From: Bacteroidales bacterium UBA6366
GTDB lineage: Bacteria > Bacteroidota > Bacteroidia > Bacteroidales > UBA932
Direction of reading: 5' to 3'
DNA: 11,198 bases
Assembly: GCA_002438845.1 (NCBI GenBank)
Contig: DJRG01000057.1
Coordinates: forward strand, 62,515-73,712
Shown here piece by piece: positions 1 to 6,821 of this stretch. Numbering within the stretch: position 1 is the stretch's first letter; every line of letters begins with the position of its first letter. A model generated the notes under the pieces. That model was not told where the DNA came from and ran no database searches. It was given only the letters and a program-made list of their open reading frames with translations. A program made the translations under genes and the position numbers.

Positions 1-23
1 CTTTTTGACCGTCCTCGTTCCTG

Positions 24-106
24 TGCGCGGGATGAGAGTCGAACTCACACGTCGCAATTGACACTAGCTCCTGAAACTAGCGCGTCTACCATTTCGCCAC
101 CCGCGC
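24..106 (-). tRNA. tRNA-Leu (anticodon CAG)
   Basis: Read on the minus strand, the ends form a perfect 7-bp acceptor stem (GCGCGGG at 106-100 with CCCGCGC at 31-25) and an A discriminator at 24. The anticodon stem CTAGT/GCTAG closes the loop TTCAGGA, giving anticodon CAG, which reads CUG leucine codons. The T arm contains GAGTTCGACTC. The long variable arm is typical of class II tRNAs (Leu, Ser, Tyr), and the 83-base length fits. CCA is not encoded: the bases after the discriminator read CAG, so the tail must be added by a nucleotidyltransferase. It lies 70 bases downstream of the lipoprotein gene on the same strand but has its own promoter. Confidence 0.97.
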
Positions 107-119
107 TTGAAGTGGATTG

Positions 120-150
120 CAAAGATACGGATTATTTACGAATTTGCAAA
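120..150 (-). promoter_or_regulatory. Bacteroidota-type promoter of tRNA-Leu
   Basis: The minus strand carries TTTG (150-147), a 19-base spacer, then TATCTTTG (127-120). This is a full match to the Bacteroidota housekeeping sigma pattern TTTG-N19/20-TAnnTTTG. Transcription would begin a few bases before the mature tRNA 5' end at 106, as expected for a short 5' leader. The match is direct; activity is inferred. Confidence 0.8.
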
Positions 151-176
151 CAAAATCAATCGCGGGCTTAAGAAAA

Positions 177-1751
177 CTACTTGCCGTACTTTTTGAAAAC
201 CTTGTTGATCAAAGCCGTCTTGCCGGCACAGTTCTCCAACAGAGCCGCTTTCAGGGACCTCATGTCATTCGTATAGTAGCCCAGGCACGCGCAGATTTCC
301 GAGCGCCTTATTCCTCCGGCCTCAAGCTCGGCGAAAATCTGAGGTTTGAACCAATAGCCCAGACCAGAGTTGAGATTCTTCCCATAGCGATCCTTGTACA
401 AGGCATTCTCCATGTAGTAGGCCCACATCTCACCGACTTCGCAATAACCGGCGTTCTCTCCATTTCCTGTGCCATAGGCTTCACCGGTGTTGATGAACGA
501 GGTCAGGATGTACATCGCATAGTTCCTCCAGTAGTCATTGCCGACATTCTTGTAATGGGACACATGAGACATCTCGTGAATGGTCGTCGTGTAAAGTTCG
601 GAATAGTTACCGTTCTTTTCTTTGGAACCGATCGTGATGTCAGGGGCGAACAGCCTCACGAGCGACGTGTATTTTCCAAGATACTTGCTTACAAGCTTGT
701 AGTCCAGAAGCGCGCCATGATGCATCATCAGTGTGCTCGAAGGCTTCAGGATGTTCAGAATCCAGAACCTTATGTTTTTCGGCGGCATTGCCACTCCTGA
801 CGTCTGGCACTTCTTATAGTAATCGTAGGCGGCGTTGTTGACGACACAGCGACGGAACAATGTCGCATCGGAGTTCTTGTCGATGACGCAATCAATTCCC
901 AAGGACGAAGACTTGCCCAACGTTGAGATTGAAGCCGGCACCAGGATCAGGTTCAGACCTATGGAAAAGCCGACCTTGTTCTTGAAGCAGATCCGGTAAC
1001 GAGGCTTTGCGGAAAACTTCTTGGAAAACTGATAGTTCCCGTTCTCATCGGTGTAGGTGGTGGCGATCTTCACAAAAACGTTGGCGACCATCTTGACCCC
1101 GGCCACACCGACCGACTTTCCGTTCCTTAGCTTGTCATCGACAATCTTGATGGTTCCCGAAGGCTTTCTCTTGGCCCTTGTCTGAGGCTCCAGCATGTCA
1201 CCGTTGCCGGTGATTTCGAAAGCCATCCTCTCCACGGCGGCCCAGTCGAAGTCTCCGGGGCTCCTTGTCTCATCTTCCTCGTCAGGGATGAAGCACTCGT
1301 CCAAGACCTCGTAACGGATCCCTTGAGGAAAAACAAAATCCGAAGGGACCACGGCATACTGCCATGTGATAGCCTCATCCGGAAGCGAAGGGTCATGATA
1401 GTAGTCTCCATCCTTAAGGACCTCGCGGTCCATAGGATAGTCCAGAAGCTCCACACCCATGCCGGCGATCTGATTGAATTCCTCCTCGGACTCCGGGAGG
1501 AATCTTACATAGTAGTCCGAGACTGGGACGTCAACAGTCGCCCTCGTCGGATAAAGAGCCGACAACGCCTCCTTGACATTGGCGACGGAATAAGGATTAG
1601 ACAACTCCTCTCCCAGCTCAATCATTTCATGAGCCACAACCTCAGTCGTTTCCTTTGTGCTGACAGGATCGATCTCCACCGGAGATCCACCCTCTTTGCT
1701 GCAGGACACCAGCACCAGAGCCGGCAGCATCATTTTGAAGAACCATTTCAT
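177..1751 (-). CDS. Lipoprotein with carboxypeptidase-regulatory-like domain and HExxH metallopeptidase motif
   Basis: A 524-residue protein that I cannot assign to a named family. The N-terminus is a lipoprotein signal: a hydrophobic stretch ending LVSC, with Cys17 as the lipidation site. The mature start SKEGG resembles the charged export signal that sends Bacteroidetes lipoproteins to the cell surface, so surface exposure is possible. Residues about 198-260 look like a carboxypeptidase-regulatory (beta-sandwich) domain, including the TDENGNYQF motif. The catalytic candidate is HEMSH at 392-396, giving zinc ligands His392 and His396 and base Glu393. CEVGEMWAYYMEN (437-449) offers Glu438 or Glu441 as a gluzincin-type third ligand. 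Residues 18-195 are acidic and unrecognised. It stands alone, with its own promoter and a TAG stop. Peptidase activity is inferred from motifs; the substrate is unknown. Confidence 0.9.
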   Translation of the reverse strand: MKWFFKMMLPALVLVSCSKEGGSPVEIDPVSTKETTEVVAHEMIELGEELSNPYSVANVKEALSALYPTRATVDVPVSDYYVRFLPESEEEFNQIAGMGVELLDYPMDREVLKDGDYYHDPSLPDEAITWQYAVVPSDFVFPQGIRYEVLDECFIPDEEDETRSPGDFDWAAVERMAFEITGNGDMLEPQTRAKRKPSGTIKIVDDKLRNGKSVGVAGVKMVANVFVKIATTYTDENGNYQFSKKFSAKPRYRICFKNKVGFSIGLNLILVPASISTLGKSSSLGIDCVIDKNSDATLFRRCVVNNAAYDYYKKCQTSGVAMPPKNIRFWILNILKPSSTLMMHHGALLDYKLVSKYLGKYTSLVRLFAPDITIGSKEKNGNYSELYTTTIHEMSHVSHYKNVGNDYWRNYAMYILTSFINTGEAYGTGNGENAGYCEVGEMWAYYMENALYKDRYGKNLNSGLGYWFKPQIFAELEAGGIRRSEICACLGYYTNDMRSLKAALLENCAGKTALINKVFKKYGK

Positions 1752-1776
1752 TGTTCAGTTGGTTTTAGTTACGGTG

Positions 1777-1808
1777 CAAAGGTAGGGTCCGGTAACCGTG
1801 GATTGAAA
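1777..1808 (-). promoter_or_regulatory. Probable promoter of the metallopeptidase lipoprotein gene
   Basis: The minus strand reads TTTC (1808-1805), 20 bases, then TACCTTTG (1784-1777). The -7 element fits TAnnTTTG exactly and the -33 element is off by one base. The -7 element ends 25 bases from the ATG. It faces away from the phosphatase promoter in the same intergenic region. Confidence 0.6.
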
Positions 1809-1826
1809 TATTCAACGACTAAGTTA

Positions 1827-1862
1827 AAAATCGTCCTTCCTTGATAATTCAAGGGCGATTTT
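1827..1862. promoter_or_regulatory. Palindrome overlapping the phosphatase promoter, possible operator
   Basis: AAAATCGTCCTT (1827-1838) and AAGGGCGATTTT (1851-1862) are inverted over 12 positions, with one G-T pair and a 12-base loop. A shorter alternative, CCTTGA (1839-1844) with TCAAGG (1849-1854) around TAAT, competes with it. The palindrome covers the -33 element and ends one base before the -7 element of the plus-strand promoter. Both flanking genes are read away from it, so a terminator role is hard to place. A protein-binding site is the simpler inference. Confidence 0.5.
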
Positions 1863-1871
1863 CTATCTTTG
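1841..1871 (+). promoter_or_regulatory. Bacteroidota-type promoter of the histidine phosphatase gene
   Basis: TTG (1841-1843), a 20-base spacer and TATCTTTG (1864-1871) fit the Bacteroidota promoter pattern. The -7 octamer is identical to that of the tRNA-Leu promoter in this window. Transcription would start near 1877, leaving a short A-rich leader without a Shine-Dalgarno sequence before the ATG at 1896. Confidence 0.75.
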
Positions 1872-1895
1872 CCGACAGCAAAAAAACGGTAAAAC

Positions 1896-3242
1896 ATGGG
1901 GACATTTCTGAAAAGCGCCGCCAAGGTGGCATCCATATCATTGATAGTAAGTTCATTCTATTTCCCGGCGGCAGCCCAGTCGTACAAAGACCTGATTGGC
2001 AGCAATCCGGAAAGGGCCGGCGGGGTCTATCATTATTATGAATATGCCACTTCGGAGCTCACAAAAGCCCCCAAAGGCTACAAGCCATTCTACATCAGCC
2101 ACTACGGCAGGCACGGGTCACGCTACCACACCGGTTCGGGACTTTTCAAGGGAGCCGTGGATAATCTCACGGCGGCGGAGAAAGCCGGGTTGCTTACCGA
2201 GGAAGGCAAAGAACTCAAGGCTCAGATCGATTCCCTCAACAAGGAGCATCAGGGGATGTTCGGAATGCTGACGGAAAGAGGCGCGGCCGAGCACCGTGGA
2301 ATCGCGGCCAGGATGCAGGCGAACTATCCTGAGGTGTTCAAGGGAAAGCGTCATGAAGTAGAATGCGTCTCGAGCTACTGGCCAAGATGTCTGGTCAGCA
2401 TGGCCAATTTCACAGCCTCGCTTCAAGAAGAGACAGGCAAGCTGAAGTTCCACTATGTCACCGGGCCTAAGTATCTGGACTACATCAGCATGGATCTCAA
2501 CACCAAGGACGTGCTCAAAGGCTCGAACGTCCTGAGGCGTCACCTGCTGGACAGTTTGGTCTCCTACGAAAGATTCTTTTCAGCGATCTTCAATAACACC
2601 GCAAAGGCTACGGAACTTATCGGGAAACCCAAAGAATTCATGGACGACGTGTTCCTTGCTGGAGGGATCAGCCCAAACACACAATCCCGCCCCGACATAT
2701 TCAGCCACTTCACTAATGACGAGCTTGTCGGACTTTGGATCTCCAGGAATGACAAACTCTACTACAGTTTCGGAATCTCAAAGGAGGAGGGCGAATATGT
2801 CTCCTCAATCGCCAAGCCGCTCATCGAGGACTTTGTCGCGAAAGCTGACGCCGCGCTCAAACCCGGCAGCGACAGAGCGGCGGACTTAAGGTTCGGCCAC
2901 GATGTGGGGCTCCTGCCCCTCATCGGGACTATCGGCATCTCCGGGATGGAGAATCGTTGGAAGTCATCAGACGTGCATGAACACTGGTTCGATTTCCAGA
3001 TGATGCCAATGGCGTCCAACCTCCAGATGATCTTTTTCAAAAACAGGAAAGGTGACGTGCTTGTCAAGTTTGTCTACAACGACAAGGAGACCACCATACC
3101 AGCAGTCAACTCATTCAGAGGGCCGTATTACAAATGGAACGACATACGTGAATATCTCGTAAAGACAGCCGCCGCCATCTCTGACGAGCACATCGTCAAG
3201 GACAACGGCGGTAAAGAGCGCACCGGCGTGGCCGGAATGTAA
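1896..3242 (+). CDS. Secreted histidine-type phosphatase (phytase/MINPP-like)
   Basis: A 448-residue branch-2 histidine acid phosphatase. Such enzymes hydrolyse phosphomonoesters through a phosphohistidine; the Bacteroidetes relatives I recall include MINPP-type phytases acting on inositol phosphates. Visible features, in order: a signal peptide ending PAAAQ, with cleavage likely before Gln28; the RHGSRYH active site at 72-78 (nucleophile His73, phosphate-binding Arg72 and Arg76); LTERG with a nearby HRG (125-135); a SSYWPRCLVSM block (159-169) typical of the family; and the proton-donor motif GHD at 334-336 (His335, Asp336) within FGHDVGLLPL. Both catalytic halves are intact. Location should be periplasmic, since there is no lipobox. 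The start is the ATG that gives a complete signal peptide. The exact substrate (phytate or another phosphoester) is not shown by the sequence. Confidence 0.93.
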   Translation: MGTFLKSAAKVASISLIVSSFYFPAAAQSYKDLIGSNPERAGGVYHYYEYATSELTKAPKGYKPFYISHYGRHGSRYHTGSGLFKGAVDNLTAAEKAGLLTEEGKELKAQIDSLNKEHQGMFGMLTERGAAEHRGIAARMQANYPEVFKGKRHEVECVSSYWPRCLVSMANFTASLQEETGKLKFHYVTGPKYLDYISMDLNTKDVLKGSNVLRRHLLDSLVSYERFFSAIFNNTAKATELIGKPKEFMDDVFLAGGISPNTQSRPDIFSHFTNDELVGLWISRNDKLYYSFGISKEEGEYVSSIAKPLIEDFVAKADAALKPGSDRAADLRFGHDVGLLPLIGTIGISGMENRWKSSDVHEHWFDFQMMPMASNLQMIFFKNRKGDVLVKFVYNDKETTIPAVNSFRGPYYKWNDIREYLVKTAAAISDEHIVKDNGGKERTGVAGM

Positions 3243-3243
3243 T

Positions 3244-4137
3244 TTAGAAATAGACCACTGTCTTCTGTTCGATCGATGACATCAGGGAGTTCGCCAACCG
3301 GCTTACGCCGAAGCGGAACAGATCTCTGTTGATCCAGTCACTTCCAAGAATTGTCTTGGCTATGGAATGATAGCAGACCGCATCTTTCGATGTGGAAATG
3401 CCGCCAGCGGCCTTGAACCCGACCTTCCTGCCGGTTCTCCCGTAAAAAGCCTTGATGCACTCGCACATGATGTAAGCCGCCATCGGTGTGGCGTTCACGC
3501 TGACCTTGCCGGTGGAAGTCTTGATGAAGTCAGCACCCTCCTCCATCGCCAGGAATGACGCGTTGGCGATGTTTTCAGGAGTGATCAGCAGTCCGGTCTC
3601 AAGGATAACCTTAAGGGTGACCTTGCGTCCAGCCCTTGCCGCCGCCTCGTCAACAGCCGCGCGCATCATTCGGATCTCTTTACGGGCATCTTCCTCGTTT
3701 CCTGCCATGAAAGCGTTAAGAGCCAGGACGATGTCAATCTCATCAGCACCGGCCTCCACAGCCATCTCGCATTCCTTGACCTTCACCTCGATGAAACTCT
3801 GGGATGTCGGGAAGCATCCCGCCACAGCCGTGACATGCACCTCTGGACTTACCAGACTCTCTCTAACGACAGAGGCGAAGTTCGGGAACACGCAAACGGA
3901 CGCGGGAAGCGGGTACTCAGGAAAATCTTTCATAAAAGAGTTGACCTTGCCCACAAGCTTCTTCACTGATTCCGGAGTGTCCTCCGTGTGGAGTGTCGTC
4001 AAGTCCATCAACGCCATGCAATTCTTAAGGACTTCGGGAGAAGTCACATTGTCGATGTTGGCCGCGATGGCGTCCAACCTCTTGCTGATATTTTCCTTAT
4101 CAGGAGTATAACCGTACTTTGCAAACAAAGATTCCAT
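3244..4137 (-). CDS. deoC: Deoxyribose-phosphate aldolase
   Basis: A class I aldolase that cleaves 2-deoxyribose-5-phosphate to glyceraldehyde-3-phosphate and acetaldehyde in cytoplasmic deoxynucleoside catabolism. The signature residues are present. Lys206 in FIKTSTGK forms the Schiff base. Lys242 in VGFKAAGGI is the second lysine of the proton relay. Asp135 in ADEIDIVL corresponds to the catalytic aspartate. LMDLTTL (43-49) is the conserved first strand. At 297 residues it is longer than the E. coli enzyme (259) because of an N-terminal extension, a length I recall as usual in Bacteroidetes. It is the last gene of the minus-strand string, 25 bases after the radical SAM gene. Its stop lies one base from the stop of the convergent phosphatase gene. 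Confidence 0.96.
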   Translation of the reverse strand: MESLFAKYGYTPDKENISKRLDAIAANIDNVTSPEVLKNCMALMDLTTLHTEDTPESVKKLVGKVNSFMKDFPEYPLPASVCVFPNFASVVRESLVSPEVHVTAVAGCFPTSQSFIEVKVKECEMAVEAGADEIDIVLALNAFMAGNEEDARKEIRMMRAAVDEAAARAGRKVTLKVILETGLLITPENIANASFLAMEEGADFIKTSTGKVSVNATPMAAYIMCECIKAFYGRTGRKVGFKAAGGISTSKDAVCYHSIAKTILGSDWINRDLFRFGVSRLANSLMSSIEQKTVVYF

Positions 4138-4162
4138 ATTATCACTATGTATTTATATTCAA

Positions 4163-4918
4163 TTATCCTTTTATCTGTATCACAAAACCCTCCTCAATCA
4201 AAGGTTTGACCAAAGACGTCATCCGCTCCACAGTAAATTTCTCAAGCCCTTGGGCCGGAGCCTCCCTGTCCAAAGTGTAGACCATGATCTCCCTCGGCCT
4301 CAGCTTCCGGACAATGTCCATCCAACCATCCAGCACCTCCGGTGAAGAGGAGTCGAACGACGGAGATTTCAAGAACATCGTCTGAAGCACGAAATCGCCT
4401 TCAAAACGCATCATGTCACGGACAACATCCTCAACATGATACTCACCCTGCGGCTGGTTGATCCTTGAGGCCAATTCATCAGTCGGGGCGTCAATCTTCA
4501 GGATCGGATTGTCGACCTTTCTCAAAGCGTCAAAGACCTCCTGACGGAACAACCTTGTGGCATTCGAGAGCACCGAAACTACAGCCTTGGGGTAATATTT
4601 GTCCCTGAGTTCCAGAGTGATGTCTATAATCTCCGGAAAATCCGGATTAAGTGTCGGTTCACCGTCGCCTGAAAACGTGATCGAATCAATCGGAGTCCCT
4701 TGCGAAAGGCATTCACTGAGCTTCACGGCAAGCGTCCCGCGGAGCTCTGCGGCTGTCGGGAGCCGCCTGTCCCCCTTTCCGTCCTTGTTCCAGCCGCATT
4801 CGCAATAGACGCAGTCAAAGTTACACAGTTTGCCTTTTGTCGGAAGCAGGTTGATTCCCAGCGAGGAACCAAGACGTCTGGAATGTATAGGCCCAAAGAC
4901 CAATTCTTCTCGCATCAT
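4163..4918 (-). CDS. Radical SAM protein, COG0731-like
   Basis: A 251-residue radical SAM enzyme. The cluster motif is C32-x3-C36-x2-C39 (CNFDCVYC), which holds a [4Fe-4S] cluster that cleaves S-adenosylmethionine. FSGDGEPTLN (82-91) is the GGE-like motif that contacts the SAM amino group. The opening FGPIHSRRLGSSLGIN block and the overall shape match the COG0731 group, which includes wybutosine-synthesis relatives, but the bacterial members have no function I can name. Cys41, right after the motif, is an additional cysteine. There are no further cysteine clusters at the C-terminus, so no SPASM domain is evident. It starts two bases after the amidohydrolase stop, which suggests translational coupling, and is followed by deoC. 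The start could be either of two adjacent ATGs; the first is used here. Substrate unknown. Confidence 0.9.
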   Translation of the reverse strand: MMREELVFGPIHSRRLGSSLGINLLPTKGKLCNFDCVYCECGWNKDGKGDRRLPTAAELRGTLAVKLSECLSQGTPIDSITFSGDGEPTLNPDFPEIIDITLELRDKYYPKAVVSVLSNATRLFRQEVFDALRKVDNPILKIDAPTDELASRINQPQGEYHVEDVVRDMMRFEGDFVLQTMFLKSPSFDSSSPEVLDGWMDIVRKLRPREIMVYTLDREAPAQGLEKFTVERMTSLVKPLIEEGFVIQIKG

Positions 4919-4920
4919 AG

Positions 4921-6111
4921 CTAAATAATTCTACGTGAAACGCTTTCAGCCGTAAGTCTACCATCGGGGCCAAGATTGTCAATCCTTACAAGCCCAGGCT
5001 TCATCCCAACCGCTATGCGGCCATATTCATTCTCCTTTGACAGGAATTCCGCTCCATTGCGGCATGCCCAGACAAGAAGTTCATTCAATTCGACTTCCGG
5101 GAAACCGGTCTGAAGACAGTGAAGTTCCCTCACCATGTCCAGATCATCATTGCTTGATAGCGAGTCGGTGCCGACAGTGATCTTCAAGCCATTCCGGCGC
5201 ATCAAAGGCACATGAGGCAGAGCATTGCCAATGAATATGTTCGACAATGGGCAAAGAGCCACAAAAGGATGTTTCATCACACTTTTCACCGCATCGATTC
5301 CCTCCTGATCCATGCAGACCTCATGCACCAGCAGGATGTGCTCGTCGAACGGAGCGGGATGCGCCTTTTCCAGACGGTCAATGAAATAGAGCAGCGAAGA
5401 CTTGCCCGTCACCGGCGGCACGCTCATGCCCGCGGCCTTGCGGTTGTCCCACATCGCCCCTCTTCCGTACTTGAGCATGTCCTCCTCCTCTTCTGTCTCC
5501 TCGGAATGGTACGACAGAAAACCCGATTTCAGACCGTCAGCGGAAGCCGCCGTGACGAGTTCCGGACTCATCGTGTAGCATGAATGAGGTGCAGGGGCGG
5601 CGTCAAGACCATAACTTTCCGCCTCGGCCTGCAATTTCCTCACGGCCGCCATCACGGAATCACAGTCCTGTGGTTCTGTCCCGAAAACTTCGAGGAAAGT
5701 TCTTGTGTACATCGGAGACGTTTTCTTGACAGCGAAAGTGTCCGAGCAATTGCTGATGTCCGCCATCGCCGAGACTCCTCTGTCCCACATCACGTTCATC
5801 CAGTGTTTTATGTCACGGAGTTTCTCCCCAAGGCTCTTGTTGTCCCTCATCGCATTGATCTGGTCGATGAACCCGGCCATGCCGGTACCCTTACGGAAAG
5901 CTTTCCACAAATAAGACAGTTCCAAATGGCAATGAGTGTTGACAAATCCCGGCACTATAGCCCCTCTTACAAAGTCAGTTTCGCTTTCAGGAGCCGTACA
6001 TTCACCCACGGATGTTACAGTCCCGTCTTCGTCGAACTCCACAAATCCATTCCTGATCGGCTTGTCCTCATCCAATGTGAAGACATATTCAGCTGCTATT
6101 CTATTCATCAT
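4921..6111 (-). CDS. Amidohydrolase-superfamily metal-dependent deaminase/hydrolase
   Basis: A 396-residue cytosolic enzyme of the ATZ/TRZ and guanine-deaminase-like branch of the amidohydrolase superfamily. Metal-site residues are visible: H60-x-H62 in VNTHCHLELS, His202 in YHSEE, His263 in LLVHEV, and Asp316 in VGTDSLSSNDD. Glu204 or Glu205 is the likely general acid/base. His176 in APHSCYTMSP is another conserved family position. CPLSNIFIG (287-295) matches the substrate-loop motif of this branch. Related enzymes deaminate S-adenosylhomocysteine, aminodeoxyfutalosine, guanine or chlorinated triazines; the sequence alone does not choose among them. The first ATG overlaps the upstream lipoprotein gene by 11 bases (ATGATGAATAG), and a second in-frame ATG follows directly. 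Closeness to deoC makes a nucleoside substrate tempting, but that is inference. Confidence 0.9.
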   Translation of the reverse strand: MMNRIAAEYVFTLDEDKPIRNGFVEFDEDGTVTSVGECTAPESETDFVRGAIVPGFVNTHCHLELSYLWKAFRKGTGMAGFIDQINAMRDNKSLGEKLRDIKHWMNVMWDRGVSAMADISNCSDTFAVKKTSPMYTRTFLEVFGTEPQDCDSVMAAVRKLQAEAESYGLDAAPAPHSCYTMSPELVTAASADGLKSGFLSYHSEETEEEEDMLKYGRGAMWDNRKAAGMSVPPVTGKSSLLYFIDRLEKAHPAPFDEHILLVHEVCMDQEGIDAVKSVMKHPFVALCPLSNIFIGNALPHVPLMRRNGLKITVGTDSLSSNDDLDMVRELHCLQTGFPEVELNELLVWACRNGAEFLSKENEYGRIAVGMKPGLVRIDNLGPDGRLTAESVSRRII

Positions 6112-6817
6112 TCCTGATCAACAAATCTTTAACCGGAGTCAACTCCAATCTTTTGACGGCCTTTCCGGAAACGATGTCACGGACCGGCATCGGCTTCAAT
6201 TCGGCGGCTTGGTCAATTGTCTTCGCCATGGGGATCGAATCCTTACTTGGCACAATTCCGGTCGTATCCCTTATCACAAGACACGGGCCATGGAAAACCG
6301 TGTCCTCCACAACAGGAACCGGACGGTAAACACCCAAGGAGTCCTTCTCAAACCCGACCCGGTCAGTCATGGCATCGACTTCAAACACGTCAAGAAAAGA
6401 CCTGAACGGTTTGGCTCTCACCGATTTCCAGGCCCTGACAATCGAATCGGCCTCATGCTGGAGCTTGTCCTCCAACTCGATTTTAGCGTTCAGGGCATAC
6501 AAGTCCTTTTTCAAGCCATCCTCAACACGGCCAATCATCTCCGCATAACGTTTCGGATCGTTCAAGTAATGGTCCACACTTATCTGGTAATCCTTAAGCG
6601 TGAAGCCATATTTCTCGAAAATAGGCTCATAGAACCACGTGGTGTCAGCCATTCCTTTCTTGTCAGGGTTCTCTGCAAGCCACTGATCCGCCAACAACAT
6701 CTCCCTGTAGATCATCTCCATCTTGCGAACCGGAATCACACGGCCTCCGCCGCCACACGAGATGACAACCGCCGCCACAGTCACAAAGACCAGAAAAAAT
6801 CCGGGAACCCTTCTCAT
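6101..6817 (-). CDS. DUF4296-like lipoprotein
   Basis: A 238-residue protein of unknown function. The N-terminus is a lipoprotein signal with VISC and lipidation at Cys21. The residues that follow (GGGGRV) lack the acidic surface-export signal, so it probably faces the periplasm. Residues about 30-115 resemble DUF4296, a Bacteroidota-restricted domain: a helix with YREMLLADQWL, then FEKYGFTLKDYQISVDHYL, then a DPKRYAEMIGRVEDGLKKDL helix. The C-terminal half (about 130-238) is rich in Pro, Val and charged residues, shows no known domain and looks partly disordered. The gene begins four bases after the pheT stop and overlaps the amidohydrolase start by 11 bases, so it is almost certainly co-transcribed with both. 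Its role in that company is unclear. Confidence 0.85.
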   Translation of the reverse strand: MRRVPGFFLVFVTVAAVVISCGGGGRVIPVRKMEMIYREMLLADQWLAENPDKKGMADTTWFYEPIFEKYGFTLKDYQISVDHYLNDPKRYAEMIGRVEDGLKKDLYALNAKIELEDKLQHEADSIVRAWKSVRAKPFRSFLDVFEVDAMTDRVGFEKDSLGVYRPVPVVEDTVFHGPCLVIRDTTGIVPSKDSIPMAKTIDQAAELKPMPVRDIVSGKAVKRLELTPVKDLLIRNDE

Positions 6818-6821
6818 AGCC

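Noticed and set aside
1..23. Terminator downstream of tRNA-Leu
   Set aside because: The minus strand ends in a few A residues and shows no hairpin in these 23 bases; the window edge cuts the region off.
117..800. 227-codon plus-strand frame opposite the lipoprotein gene
   Set aside because: The minus-strand gene has a lipobox, a zinc motif and a promoter; the plus frame starts inside the tRNA promoter region and resembles nothing.
1827..1862. Rho-independent terminator between the divergent genes
   Set aside because: The A and T runs lie inside the stem, and both adjacent genes are transcribed away from it, so no known transcript would reach it. Kept as a possible operator instead.
4921..6111. 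Assigning the amidohydrolase as aminodeoxyfutalosine deaminase of menaquinone synthesis
   Set aside because: No mqnA, mqnC, mqnD or mqnE gene is in the window, and most Bacteroidota use the classical Men route. The neighbouring radical SAM protein is shorter than MqnC or MqnE.
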